From Marsupella aquatica (Eukaryota; Marchantiophyta), in assembly GCA_973895155.1 (NCBI GenBank), contig OZ316891.1, positions 27,776,001 through 27,840,000 of the forward strand: a stretch of 64,000 bases of DNA, read 5' to 3'. The notes below the pieces were generated by a model, which searched no databases, was not told where the DNA came from, and worked only from the letters and a program-made list of their open reading frames with translations. How positions within the stretch are numbered: position 1 is the first letter of the stretch; each line of letters opens with the position of its first letter. The position numbers and the translations under genes are program-made. Of the stretch, positions 1 through 11,550 are shown piece by piece.

Positions 1-839
1 ACCTTTAGATACATTCTAATCCAAACATTTTCAATCCCAATTGTGGAAGAAAGTTTAAACATTTAAACTGCGCTCAGACTGTCGTCGTCCCTTTTGAAGC
101 ATAGCAAGTCAATAGTTAACATATAAGAATGGGAAATTATTTGCGGTGAGATCAATGATTAGATCAACAGCAAAGAGTGGCCAGAAAATCTTGCATGACC
201 ATTACAAGGGAATTTAGCCAAAACCAATACGCTCCTAAAGTAGCATTAACCACTTGTAATTCCCGCACATTCACACACATCCCCCAAACAAATACTTATC
301 CTTCACAGATATATGAGTGGGAGTAGCAAAAGAGACTGCAAGGTGTTCCAGTGAACTCTTTTGCCAACTGACTCACACAAGGCATTTTGACTTAGAGACA
401 TCCCCTTTTCTGAACTTTTTAGATAGGGTGACTACATCAAAAATTGTAATACAAGGTTGCACCAAAACTGCCTCATCATTGAAATAAGGCATGCAGTTTT
501 GGGTGAAAAAAATGAAAACAGGCAAAAGTGGAAGAAATAATCCAAAAGTGAATTAAATTTGGTATGCTCTTTACCAAGCAAGATGAAAAAGCCAGAAACA
601 ATCATGATCCTTCATCAAAATATTTTTTTTATTGTACCATCATATCTATCCACAAACCCCATCTAAAATAAATATTTACCCAAGCTGCCCTTTAGCCTGC
701 CCTCACCTGCCCTAGATAAAAATTAATTAATTAAAAAAAAATTAAATTCATCTACATTTAAAAAATTTAAAAATTAATTTAAAAATTAGAAGAAAAAAAA
801 CTTTGAAACTTTTGTATACATTGCAAAGTCAATAATTAT
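1..839. other. AT-rich intergenic stretch, no gene seen
   Basis: No open frame of useful length and no recognisable domain was found on either strand. Positions 715-800 are very AT-rich, built of short A and T runs. The stretch runs directly into the minisatellite that begins near 840. Confidence 0.5.
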
Positions 840-1314
840 GTTTTTGCTTTGCATGGACATCTTTTCTTGCCTTGACATGTTTCTCACCTTAACATATTTT
901 TCTAATCTTTACATATTTATTTTTCCTTAATATCTTTACCTTGTCTTAACATCTTTTTCTGACATTGACATCTTTATCTCACCACAACAATTTTTCCTCA
1001 TCTCAACATCTTATCTTTTTCTCATCTTACCATGTTTATCTCACTTTGAAATCTTTATCTCACCACAATATCTATCACTCACACTCAGCATGTTTCCCTC
1101 CTTGAATGACATCTTTTCCTCATCTTTATATGTGTTCCTTGACATCTTTTCCTCATCTTTATAATTATGTGTTTTTTCACCTCACCATCTTTTCTCTCCA
1201 ACCTGACATCTTTTTCTCATCTCAAATTCTTTTCTTCACTTTAATATCTTTTCTTTACTTTGACATCTTTTCTCACCTTGACATCTTTTGTGCAATGCAG
1301 AGGCATTGGGCTAG
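840..1314 (+). mobile_element. Helitron-like 3' end with terminal minisatellite (array 1)
   Basis: About 25 degenerate copies of an 18 bp unit, consensus TTGACATCTTTTCTCACC, run from about 840 to 1289. The array stops at a terminal motif at 1290-1314 (GTGCAATGCAGAGG, then CATTGGGCTAG) followed by T. The layout of an imperfect short hairpin, about ten bases and CTAG before T is what plant Helitron 3' ends look like. The same unit and a similar terminus recur near 15.1, 18.7 and 19.5 kb. No Rep/helicase coding is visible, so this is at most a non-autonomous or decayed copy. The 5' end was not located. The repeat array is certain; the Helitron assignment is inference. Confidence 0.6.
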
Positions 1315-1528
1315 TCTATCTATAAGTATATTGTCGCAATCAAAAACTACTCCCTAAGTCTAATCTCTAGGGTGAAGCATCCAGACCATGAGTGAAGGGA
1401 CATAACTAAAAGAGAGATAATCTATCTAGAAGTATAGAGTTGCAATCAAAACCTACTCCTTGGGCCTAGCTACTATCTAGAGTGGCATCTAGACCATGAG
1501 TTGAAGGACGTAACTAAAAGACGGTGCA
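1315..1528. repeat. Tandem duplication, period about 106 bp
   Basis: Two diverged copies begin at TCTATCTATAAGTATA (1315) and TCTATCTAGAAGTATA (1421). They share the later blocks CAGACCATGAGT and GGACATAACTAAAAGA in the same order. The first copy abuts the Helitron-like terminus, so the duplication lies in flanking DNA. Confidence 0.7.
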
Positions 1529-1584
1529 GACATAAAAGAGGGAGCCAGAATAGTAAAGTGCTATTTTTTTTCCTCAGGGTCTTT

Positions 1585-1841
1585 TTTGTGGTCACCTCCA
1601 TTTTGTGTTCAAGGACCGGGTAATCAGGCCAGTCTATGAAGCTATAGACTCTGCAAAGTCATGGAACCAGGTCAGGAATCCTGTTCAAACAATTGAACTC
1701 TTCATTTGGGAAATTTGTGGTCACCTCCATTTTGTGTTCAAGGACCGGGTAATCAGGCTAGTCTATGAAGCTATAGACTCTGCAAAGTCATGGAACCAGG
1801 TCAGGAATCCTGTTCAAACAATTGAACTCTTCATTTGGGAA
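1585..1841. repeat. Near-identical 129 bp tandem duplication
   Basis: Copy 1 is 1585-1713 and copy 2 is 1714-1841. They match almost perfectly; the clear internal difference is AGGCCAGTC against AGGCTAGTC. Because 129 is a multiple of three, an open frame runs through both copies, but the frame has no recognisable domain and is probably incidental. A diverged relative of the unit (TTCAAAGAATGGGTAATCAG) is at 8622-8641, beside other tandem repeats. Confidence 0.9.
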
Positions 1842-2003
1842 GTACTGAAGATTGCCACAAAAGTTTGTGATAACTTAAGTACACTTTCCTTTAAATTCTC
1901 CAGTATTCGTGTTCCTTAGAGCCAAACCTGAGACCTTTTCATTATGGGCACAAATATGTGACTTGTTTACAATCTTGCATAGACATCTCACTCTTTCTCT
2001 GAA

Positions 2004-2069
2004 GCACGGTATACCTCCAAAGATAAGATCCGTATAGAGGTATACCGTGCCCCTTATCTTTGGAGGTAT
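2004..2069. repeat. Overlapping alternative hairpins
   Basis: GCACGGTATACCTC at 2004-2017 is the exact reverse complement of 2037-2050. ATACCTCCAAAGATAAG at 2011-2027 is the exact reverse complement of 2053-2069. The two pairings share 2011-2017, so a single strand can form either stem but not both in full. No coding frame or known element explains this. Confidence 0.8.
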
Positions 2070-3442
2070 GCTCACAACGAATCTCTTTGACAAAGTTTGA
2101 GGATGCGCGAAAGCATGAGTCAACCAACGCATACAGGCAGCCCCAACAATTGCGATCACTGAAGTTTGGTTTTCTTTTGAAATTTAATTGTGATTAGTGT
2201 CATCCCAACGACTTCATATATAACTGCTTGTAACGATTTATCAATATTAGAGATGGTCCCCTCACAGTGGAAACCGTGTATACTAACTTGCAAGTGTTGT
2301 TCAAGGTACTGAAATTCCCATGGGGCTTAAGCCAAGATCATCTTCGAAAGCACATTGTGCTTTAACCCACACACTGTCTTCAACCTGCCATACGTAGGTC
2401 TCCTGCAATTTTGGCCAACATTTCTACTGTGAGAACTGTCCACCCTGCGTTCTAGTCGTTCCGTCTTCAAGTTCCCTTCCTGAGAACATCTATGGCTTCC
2501 TCATGAGAGGCAAGTCTTCTCAGTCTTATCAGTCCTCATCGTTCACTAACCAAACCTTTCAGGAACTGAACTGCATTTGTGAAAGTAGTTCTAAGAAAAG
2601 CAAAGTATCCATAAGGGACACCTTGCCCTGGGGGACCGGCCAGATGAACAAATACAATCAATATGATGAGAGCTTCATCGTCAACCCAAAGAATTGAAGA
2701 GCATCCCAATAATCAGGACTGGGATGGATATTTCCTATATCAACGACACATTTTACTCCCACGCACCCCACCAACTCTTCTACTTAATATCATCTTTGTG
2801 AAGGTGGACTTCGTCAAACAAGATTATGGGGATGAAGGACAGTGCCTTCGTAAATGGGCCCGTACTGGGAGAGGGACAATGTCTGAATCCACCAAAATCA
2901 AGGCTTACAAGGGTCAGGTGGCTACGATAGCCCACCAAAATCATTAGTCAAAAAATGTAAAATCTGAAGGTTGCACATCGTGTTGCCAGGTCGTCGACTC
3001 CCCTCCAACGTGTAAGGAAAGTGTTCGACGTCAAAGTCAGCTCTCACACCTTTGAAACGATTCTCAAATCTGCATGCCTAGGATACTAGCCGTGACTACT
3101 GTGAAACTGCATTCATCGTTAAGCGCTGTTATCAGGAACCGCTTTCATTATGGACCATTAATGAAAAACGAGTCAAGTGCCTACATAGTTCAGACATTTC
3201 TGCTTACATGATAGTCCCAGCGTTAGTTGACGATGGCCATGGGGGCTCAGAAACAGGTACAGTAAAAGATCTGAACAGAGAGTGAGGTATCAATCAAGTG
3301 TAGCCAAGATCATATGTCTGTGTCCTATGTTGGATACAAGACCCCATAAACGGTTACAGCAGAAAACAGACTTCTCAACTTACAATGGAATTTATTTATT
3401 TAACAACCACGTCCCAGTGGAGAGGAAAAATAATAATTACAG
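2070..3442. other. Intergenic stretch, 3' side of an unidentified gene
   Basis: Only short frames without recognisable domains are present. The lower part probably contains the 3' untranslated region of the minus-strand gene whose stop codon is at 3443-3445. Nothing else was recognised. Confidence 0.4.
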
Positions 3443-6341
3443 TCAATCTACTTTCCCGGCTTGTGCCTTAATGCTCAAAGAATAAGCCCCACCACCACTA
3501 TAAAAACCTTTGAACTGAAGAGAGTTGTTCCCCAAAAACCCTGCAACACGTAACAATTAATCATTAAACACCAAGGAGTGTGACGAGACAACCATCACAT
3601 CGTCTTCTGACAGAACTTGAGAATGTGCCGGTGTCTCACCTGAGATGTCTCCAGTACATCCTAAAGACTATTGGTGCGCAAAGCGTTTCTCACGTAAAAA
3701 CTGTCATTGAGTGTCTCACGTAAAACCTGTTATCCACTCGTGTCGTGAACAGAAGACCGAACATGGCTCACAGAGGGAAGCGTAAGTGAGCACACACCTA
3801 TTTCAGTCAATTGACGTGTCAAGCTGAATCCTGCTTTGGGAGGGCTCCCAGTTGATACGGAAAATATAGGAGACAAAGTAGTTTTCTCATTCAATTTTTG
3901 AACGACCTGCAAAGAGAAACCCTCCTCCATTAACCAACTGACTCGGCAAGATGGTGACAATCAACAACTCAGTTTCAACCATGCCTTGAGACGTGGAACT
4001 GACAACATAGGGGCTCCTGACAGCGACAATGGTCCCCAATGAAACACTATGCTGTTCCAAGAAAGGAAATTCATTTATATTGCACTAGAACAAAGTGTTT
4101 CACCTGAAAAATAAACTGACTTCGGGCAGAATCATCGCTGTTGTATCTTGAGAAGAACGTAATTGTCCGATGAACTCTACAGGGACCGAAAGACAAATCA
4201 GATATACCATCAAGGGTGCATTTAGGCCAAAGTAACCGCAGAACCGACCAAGCAAATATCATGTATTCACTCGGCTGGCATAGCTAAGGGTAAACTCAAC
4301 ACACATATTAAAAAACCGTCTACGAAATCTTCACATATTTCTCAACCTATCCGAGGGAAATGCAAATTCCATGAACGCATTGCCTGATATCAGGAGGGGG
4401 GCAAAAATACTGACTTGTGGGATATAGCAAGGCCCCAGGATAATCTGGATTCAAACTTGGAAGAAACAAAAGTTGACATTGATTGTCTGTCCTGATCAGA
4501 CCTGCATGGAATATGCCACTCATTGCCTCAGAAGATATTTCAATATTGAACAACGTCTACGGTCTGTTTGGAGAAGTGAGCTAGATAACCATTTTCCGAA
4601 CGAGCTACCTTATGATTTCAGGTTTATGAAAGTTACAATGATTAAACGAACGGGTCACTTATTAACGTTCTATGCATACAAGATTAGACCCAGCTACTGT
4701 AGATGCCTGTCCCACTAATCATTTCAGTTGAGAAATGTCAGCCGGTTACCACATTTTAACAAGGAACAAAGGAAAGCTCGGAGTAGTTTCTGCACCCCAG
4801 TGTGCTTTCTAATGTCAACCGGTGGCGACGATTGAGATCTGTTGCAGCAGTGAGGCCGATGTGGCCACCATGACCGAGGGTCATTTCTTGGCTCCGTGGT
4901 CTTGGAAATGTATGTCTCATTTTCAACCTCATCTCAAGCATCCGAATTCTCGTTCCTCGAAGCATGGCCTCCACTGAAGTCCTCGAATTAATCTGCAATA
5001 GAAAAAGTAACCCAATAAATATTTGTAACAAAATGCGAGTCCTTCTGTGAAGGGTTTAATGAGAACAATGCTTCACATGCTCTAGCGCATTAGGCAGGCT
5101 TCCTGTCTTCATTTCACACAGTATTAAGGCACCAAACAGAGCTGGAGATTTTGAATCCCAAGGGCAAGCGTTACGAGACACCTTTCTTACTGCCTCTATG
5201 GACAGCTCCCTCTGTCTGTCAAGATCTTTCAGGTTGTCGAGGGGAAGGAAAACTAGGACACAACTCAAAATCCACGAGTTGGACAAGATTGCATCGCTAT
5301 GTGAATAACAAGGCTATTATCTCTAGGAGGGCAATGTTTGCAACGCCATCATGTTGAAGGGGAACCCCCGGGCTCTATCGACTATATCAACACTGGGGAT
5401 AATTGGCAGGCATTCCTTTTACTATCTGCAAATAGGAGACGCTAAAAGCTTCACCAGGAGCTAGTGGTGCCTGTAATTAGAATTCAGACATGGGATGCAG
5501 TACCTTGCCAACACAAATTCGCAGAATCACATCTTTTGACTACAATGTAGTTTTTCCGGGAAGAGTTTTGGGACACGATCCAAGGTCTTTCTATCGGGGA
5601 TCTATAAACAGCTAGTGAAAGTTTCAATCCCGGAGTTTCACTTCTACTCCCATAAACACCATCCGGCTGAATGGCGTCGGAACAAATCAGATTAGGGTTC
5701 ACTGAATTCGTTTCCAAGGTAGTGTAAGAAGAAAATTTGCAAACGTCCACAAGGAATGCTGCTTTGTCCCATGAGTCAAATGCAATTTTCCTCTCCTTTT
5801 CAAGTGGATGTAGGTCATCAAGTATCACCCCCTGCGCTTCAGAGATCGTCACCACAATGAAGAACTAAGGCAATTCTTCTGATGCGATTAGGCAGAGCTT
5901 GAACTGCTACAGAAGGCAAATCTCGGAGCGGCGGTGGCCGCAGAACAACATCAACCTCGACTCGTTTATCTCGAATCACAAACCCAAGACTGGATAGCTC
6001 AACAATCTCAGCTTGCGGATTAACTCAAGGCTCCCTCAAACCGATCATTCGTCGCCCCAACACACAGCCGGTCAGCAATCTCACAATTTCGAAGCCCAGA
6101 GGTCTGGAAAGAAACAAACCGGTATGGAGGACGCGAAGCTGAAGAAATCTTGCAGCGGAGCTCGCTGCACTGAGATGTGGTGCTGCCGCAGCTGAGCCGT
6201 GGAAGAAGCAGAAGACGCAGAAGAAGACGCAGAAGAAGACGCAGAGGCTAGAGATGTCGTTGCCCTGTCGTGCAGGAGTCGAGCCCCTGCTTGGGTCCGC
6301 CATGACGGAGGAGGACGCTCCAAGGCCCGCACCAGCTCCAT
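3443..6341 (-). CDS. Unidentified multi-exon protein-coding gene (partial model)
   Basis: I do not recognise this protein. Four terminal exons join in one frame with good splice signals: 4347-4383 (37 nt), 4104-4176, 3798-3906 and 3443-3540 (stop TGA). Their protein includes EFAFPSDRVHRTITFF, QVVQKLNEKTTLSPIFSVS, PPKAGFSLTRQLTEIG and YSGGGAYSLSIKAQAGKVD. Farther 5', an exon starting at about 4992 (after TTTCTATTGCAG) and one ending at 5191 (donor GTAAGA) join in phase 0 as SIEA-INSRTS. The open stretch 5875-5986 reads RDKRVEVDVVLRPPPLRDL. The start at 6341 gives an Ala/Ser-rich, Arg-containing N terminus (MELVRALERPPPS), compatible with an organelle transit peptide. Joins above 4400 are tentative, and an isolated 123-codon frame at 5484-5855 does not fit. 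Coding status is likely; function is unknown. Confidence 0.45.
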
Positions 6342-6409
6342 CGCTCGAAGCTCGAGCAAATCGACTGAGGTGTTTGGCGATGGAGATTGTGAAGCTCCTC
6401 ATCTGCTCT

Positions 6410-6418
6410 AAACCCTAA
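6410..6418 (+). promoter_or_regulatory. Telo-box-like motif upstream of the unidentified gene
   Basis: AAACCCTAA lies about 70 nt upstream of the proposed ATG at 6341 (TTAGGGTTT on the coding strand). This motif is frequent near transcription starts of plant housekeeping genes. A single short match is weak evidence, but its position agrees with a 5' end here. Confidence 0.3.
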
Positions 6419-6439
6419 TAAACACAGTGCCCAACAAAA

Positions 6440-6850
6440 AAACACAAAGAATTGAAGCCCGCATGGACCACAATGTTGGTCTTCGAAGCCCCCATGGACC
6501 ACATTTCCCAAAATTTGAGTATAATTGTGATAACTTGATATTCAGAAAGTCAAATATTTGTTGGTTGTACTTTTTTCTAGTGTACTTTAGTAAGTAAAGT
6601 ACACTACCATCAAAGTGACACTGAAGTTTTGTCAATTTTTTGTTGAGCCTTCCATCAATGATTGGGGAAAGATTAAATTTTATTAATTAACATGAAATAT
6701 TTGGGCTTGTGTTTTGTACTTGCCCACCTTCTCCACTTGCCTTGTAGATGCAAACTACCAATAGTTTAAGGACTCATAATCATCAAGTGACGGTCCAATT
6801 CTAGATGCAAAACTACCAATAGTTTAAGGACTCATAATCATCAAGTGGTA
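6440..6850 (-). repeat. Dispersed repeat, inverted relative to the copy at 20.4-20.66 kb
   Basis: Shared blocks with 20380-20660 on the opposite strand include CATGGACCAC, CTTGATGATTATGAGT and TGTCACTTTGATGG. Inside this copy a segment is duplicated in tandem: TAGATGCAAACTACCAATAG begins at 6745 and again, with one inserted A, at 6802. No coding capacity. It may be a small non-autonomous transposable element, but its ends were not defined. Confidence 0.6.
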
Positions 6851-6969
6851 CACATGAGCACTCTGTTCAATATGGTGGTCCATCAGTTTCACAAAAACAA
6901 AGAAATGAAGGCACAAAAAACATATTTGCTGAATATGGTCAAGTAGAGACCTAAGCTAGGATGGGCCTA

Positions 6970-7640
6970 GAGTTGATCCTACACATCCCCACGAACTCTT
7001 TAGAGTCATTACCTACTTTACATGGACCCACACTTTGTCTATGCCCATCCCCATGGACTCCTTGAAGTCATCTCCCAGTTTACATGGACCAGGTCATCAG
7101 CCAGTTTACATAGACCAAGAGGTTGTTCCTACCCATTCCCATGGACTCCTTAATTAAAGTCATCAGCCAGTTTACATGGACCAAGCCATTGTCCCTACCC
7201 ATCCCCACGGACTCCTTAGAGTCATCAGCCAGTTAATATCCCCATGGACCAAGACGTTGTCATCGCCTGTTTACATGGACAGAAACATTGTCTTCCCATC
7301 CCCATAGACTGCTTAGAGGTCATTGGCAAGTTTACATGGACTGAAATGCTAAGTGTCTGCCCATCCCCATGGACTGAGAGTCATTGGCCCAACTTACATA
7401 AACCGCGACATTGTCACTGCCCATCCTCATGACTCCTTAATGTCATCTCCCAGTTTATATGGACCAAGACGGCATCCCTGCCCATCCACATGGGTTGCTT
7501 AAAGTCATGCTAGCTTACATGGACCAAGATGCCATCTCCACTCATCCACCTGGATTGCTTGAATTCATGCCACTTTGCATGGACTGAGACTTATCCCTCC
7601 CCATCCCCTTGGAATGCTTAAACTCATGCCAGTTTAAACA
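6970..7640. repeat. Degenerate tandem array, unit about 60-65 bp
   Basis: About ten diverged copies share the ordered blocks CCCATCCCCATGGACTCC, TTAGAGTCATCAGCCAG, TTTACATGGACCAAGA and a short TTGTC-containing spacer. Divergence rises toward the 3' end. No gene is present; short frames through it are incidental. The unit is rich in CATGGAC, also frequent in the neighbouring dispersed repeat. Confidence 0.8.
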
Positions 7641-8642
7641 GGAAAGAATGATGCCCTAAATAGTTTTTCAGGAACATTATCAATTGTGTCGGGCTGTTTT
7701 TTTTCAGATTTGTCTATTCATTGGGACTACTTTTGAGTCTTAGTTTAAGCTCAAATTTGGTGAGCATGAGCTCTGACTTCCAAACTACTATTTGACAAAG
7801 CTTGAGATGTTTTTTAGATCACTTATTGCATTTCGAATGAGCATAAAGATGGTCAGTATTATAATTCAATTGAGAATGGAAGCTTCTAGTTTGGACATGA
7901 GGAGTGAGTGATCACTTTTGGAAATGTTTTGGGGCTCTGTAGAAGCATTACCAATAGAAGGGGCTTTCCAGTGAGCCTGATATTGTAAATTTCATTGTGA
8001 ATTGAGAGACCTAGTTTCCAAGGACAGGGATGTTTTTTTGGCACATTTCACTCTTGGGTGTAATAGTACCATCTAATCAGGAAACGGTTTTCTTGCAGGC
8101 CATCCAAGTACTGAAAGTCTATCTAGACAAGGAGGTACATTCACATGTCTATTTTCAAAAAATCCAGCAAGGACTAAACCCAGAAAAAAGTGGAAGAAAA
8201 GTCTACTCCAGATTGAAAACTAATCTTACTTATAAATCTGCAACTACAAGCTAGAGTTGGGGCCTAGGCTTTTAGAATGAAGCCTCTTGACCATAACTCC
8301 ATGGCTCATCATGTAGAATGATAAGAAAATTGATGTCTATGATGCATGTCATGTCAAATGATAATCATGATTGTTGTTTTTGTTATGATTTCCATTTATA
8401 TTAAAAATTGATCTCTATGACCCCACCATATTATATGTGCATAAGTGGGATGTAAGATAGAAACACTACAGATGTGCATAGAAAAAAGTACTATGGTAGG
8501 TTATGTCTGATTATTAAAATGATGATATGCGTGATATTTTTTTATCATTTCATTAATCTTCAAAATATATGAATAAAGAATATATTTTGGTGACATTTTT
8601 ATTGTCCTCCTTACTATTCATGTTCAAAGAATGGGTAATCAG
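7641..8642. other. Intergenic stretch, nothing recognised
   Basis: Short open frames only, no domain signature and no clear repeat, apart from a diverged relative of the 129 bp unit of 1585-1841 at its 3' edge (8622-8641). Confidence 0.4.
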
Positions 8643-8702
8643 GGCTAGTGAAAATTAAACCAAGACTAATGAGGCTAGTGAAAATTAAACCAAGACTAAT
8701 GA
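8643..8702. repeat. Two perfect 30 bp tandem copies
   Basis: Copies at 8643-8672 and 8673-8702 begin GGCTAGTGAAAATTAAACC. They appear identical, so the duplication is recent. Confidence 0.9.
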
Positions 8703-8716
8703 CTACATGTAACGTA

Positions 8717-8866
8717 CAACTAATTCTGCAGTGGGATTATCAATATCTTTACCTGTGCAATAATTCCAACTAAATCTGCAGTGGGATTATCAATATCTTT
8801 ACCTGTGCAATAATTCCAACTAAATCTGCAGTGGGATTATCAATATCTTTACCTGTGCAATAATTC
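8717..8866. repeat. Three tandem copies of a 50 bp unit
   Basis: Copies at 8717-8766, 8767-8816 and 8817-8866 begin CAACTAA(T/A)TCTGCAGTGG. Copies 2 and 3 are identical over the unit and copy 1 differs by one base near its start. There are no spacers. Confidence 0.95.
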
Positions 8867-11550
8867 CAACTCGGAGCCGAGGTCCAAACTTAAACTGTCT
8901 ATGTCCCAATTTATATATGTACTCAGTTATGTGCTAATCTTAATATCTTAAAAGGTTTAATCTCAGGTTCAAGCCCAGTTTAAAAGTTTACTTAGTTACA
9001 TGTTGGTGGAGCACTGGTTGCCATAATACTCTAGACCAAAATGTTCCTGGCAATTTTAACAATGTTTAGTTTCTTATTAAGAAGTCTCAAAGCTCCAAAT
9101 TTGATGTACCATCACTAAGTAATTAATGTTATTGACAGAAAAAGTTATGGACTACCAACATTGTATTCCATAACTTGTTGCAAGAAAGATTGATGTGTAC
9201 CATGACTTTTATCCTTTACATAACCCTGTGAAAATGTTCCACCCATTTTTTTATGGCGAAAAGCCATCATCTGTACCTTTGAAGCTCTGAGACAACATGT
9301 TGAAATCCACTGGCTCATGGAGGACACTTCTGATGCCCATGCTGAAGGTAAAGATAGTGAGCTAGTATCAATACAAGGATTTTAGGAAACAGCCCCTGGT
9401 GGATGACTACTCTTCATAAATGGTCCAGAAGCCCAGCAAGAGGGACACACATTACAACCCACACTGTTTGCACTCAAATACAATTATGCAGGTCTGGTCT
9501 GGGGTTACTAGTCTCTAATAGGATAATGCAGGTCTGGTCTAGGATTACTCTGGGGATACTAGCCTCTAACCCATTGACCAGAAAATGAAGAAAACCTGAC
9601 TGGCAACAACAGGGGACGGTTTTTTGAGTTTTCTTGGGGCAGGGTTCAGACTAGAACTCCTGCCCACACATGCATTATAGTGTGCAATTTCTCTCAGGGA
9701 AAGGGTTACTTTTGGGCAACACATTATGGGTTACCCAATGACGGTTACCTGCTTTCCTGACAGAATTTAGGCAACCAACCTTGGAATGAATGATAACAAT
9801 GGCAGCAGGAGAGGCATGGAAACATTACCAAACAGTCAAGACAATCGGGACCACAACTAAGCATCCAAGGGGATGCCGACAGAAAGGGATTCGTCAGCTG
9901 AACTTTTGCAATGTTGCCCCTTACGCGAACAAAATCTGTGGATCTGGGAGAAGAAGAGAAGAAGAGTAGAAGAGCTCGAGCAAATAGACGACAGTAATCG
10001 TCAATCTTGTACAGACTCAATTTCTCTTTGCGTGATTGGCCCAATCAACTTCTCAAAACGAGCCTGATCTTCATAAGATATGAATTTCTCCCCCACGATC
10101 GAACCGAAGCCTGTCAAGACGACTTGGCTGACAAAGGATTGGACTTGGGTCTGTAGAGCAGGGCAAATCACGAATGGCAGGATTTTGGGCCGGATGATTG
10201 ATCAAATACAGAAAGCCAGATCAAGAAGAAGGGAGAAACACTGGAAAACTTACAGGCACGTGAAATTGAGTCAGCAAAAACTGGTCGGACTAAGAGATGG
10301 ATGAAGATCTTCGTCCCATTTGGAAAGTACCCTAAAATGGTGGACAAGGCAGAAAGGATGTAGCTAGTATAGAGCCTCCCCTGCCCGATTAGGAAGATGA
10401 AGTCATCCCTTTTCCTCTAGGAGCATGGAGCACCGTGTGATTGACCAGCCACTAAATAACAACACTCAGTAGAACTTCATGAAGACTTCACCTCTGTAAG
10501 ACACATTGAGCCCAACAGACTCCGCCACGCGGAAAAGGCTTCCCTAACAACGCTCTCTGAAGAGTGCTGTCAATCTTGTGTTTTAACCTGAGGCTAATCA
10601 ATTGATGGGCCGAATAGGTTACGTAAGTGAAACAAGGAAAGCCATAACAAAGCCAGGTGAAGATGAAGTTCACATGGATAAATTGAAGACATTGAACTCC
10701 AACATCACTAGAACTGGAATGTGTTGGAGTACTCCTGAAAACGCCCTCTGAAGTATCCAACTGCAGACTTGCTCAATGCTGGCTCGATAAGAGTGTGCGT
10801 GGAGACTATCCAAGTCGGACTAATATAGTGCCGCAGTTCTTCATTCTACTACGGCCGAGACTTTCGTCATTTGGAGTTCAACACATGTCAACGAACTGAT
10901 ATAACTAAGATGAGAAAGCAAGCACGAATCGCTAGGTTAAAATTCAGAGCTCCTCTTCCTTCACCTTGCCTGGGAGGAATGGAGGCAGGTACCCATCTCC
11001 ACCTTCTCCTTTGTTGGAAACGAAGCAACGAAGGCCAAAGACCAAAATTAATCAAAATTTGGCAACTATGAGAATTATCGGTTCTCATCAATAACCAGTC
11101 GTCAGCGAGTATCCCATCGTCAGAAGCAGCAGTACCAGGCCACAGCGAAAAAAACGTGACAGTGAGGTATCTCACCAACCCCAAACACTCAATATCGTAC
11201 GTATGTGACAGCGATGGCCACAACCGATAGTATTGACGAGGGTTCGAGAGAAAGAGAGGGCAAAAACTATCTTCGATATTGGCAGAGACAGATTCCCTGT
11301 CATAGACAGTGCCTTGCTGTGGCTGCACCGAGGAGACATTTCCTATGAGGAAAAAACTACAGGCATCAACAGAAAGCACTCTCAGCGAACAGAGTCACCA
11401 TTACCAGGATTTCGGAAGATTATGAGAATGCCAATTTACAGTAAGTACATGCCAAGACCATGCTTCTCTGATAGACGGAGGCAGGACCACCATAGTCAGA
11501 GTGTGACTGGCCAAGGTTAGTCTTCGAGATGGACGGAAGGGCTAACTACC
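8867..11550. other. Intergenic stretch with scattered short frames
   Basis: Frames of up to 163 codons exist here (for example minus 10888-11379) but none shows a recognisable domain or splice-supported continuation. A short direct repeat with ATGCAGGTCTGGTCT occurs twice near 9490-9545. The right end probably holds the 3' untranslated region of the EF-hand gene. Confidence 0.4.

Noticed and set aside
8717-8866. Regular 50 bp repeats that might look CRISPR-like
   Set aside because: The copies abut without unique spacers and the context is plant nuclear DNA.
10888-11379. 163-codon minus-strand frame near the EF-hand gene
   Set aside because: No domain, no recognisable similarity and no splice-consistent extension.
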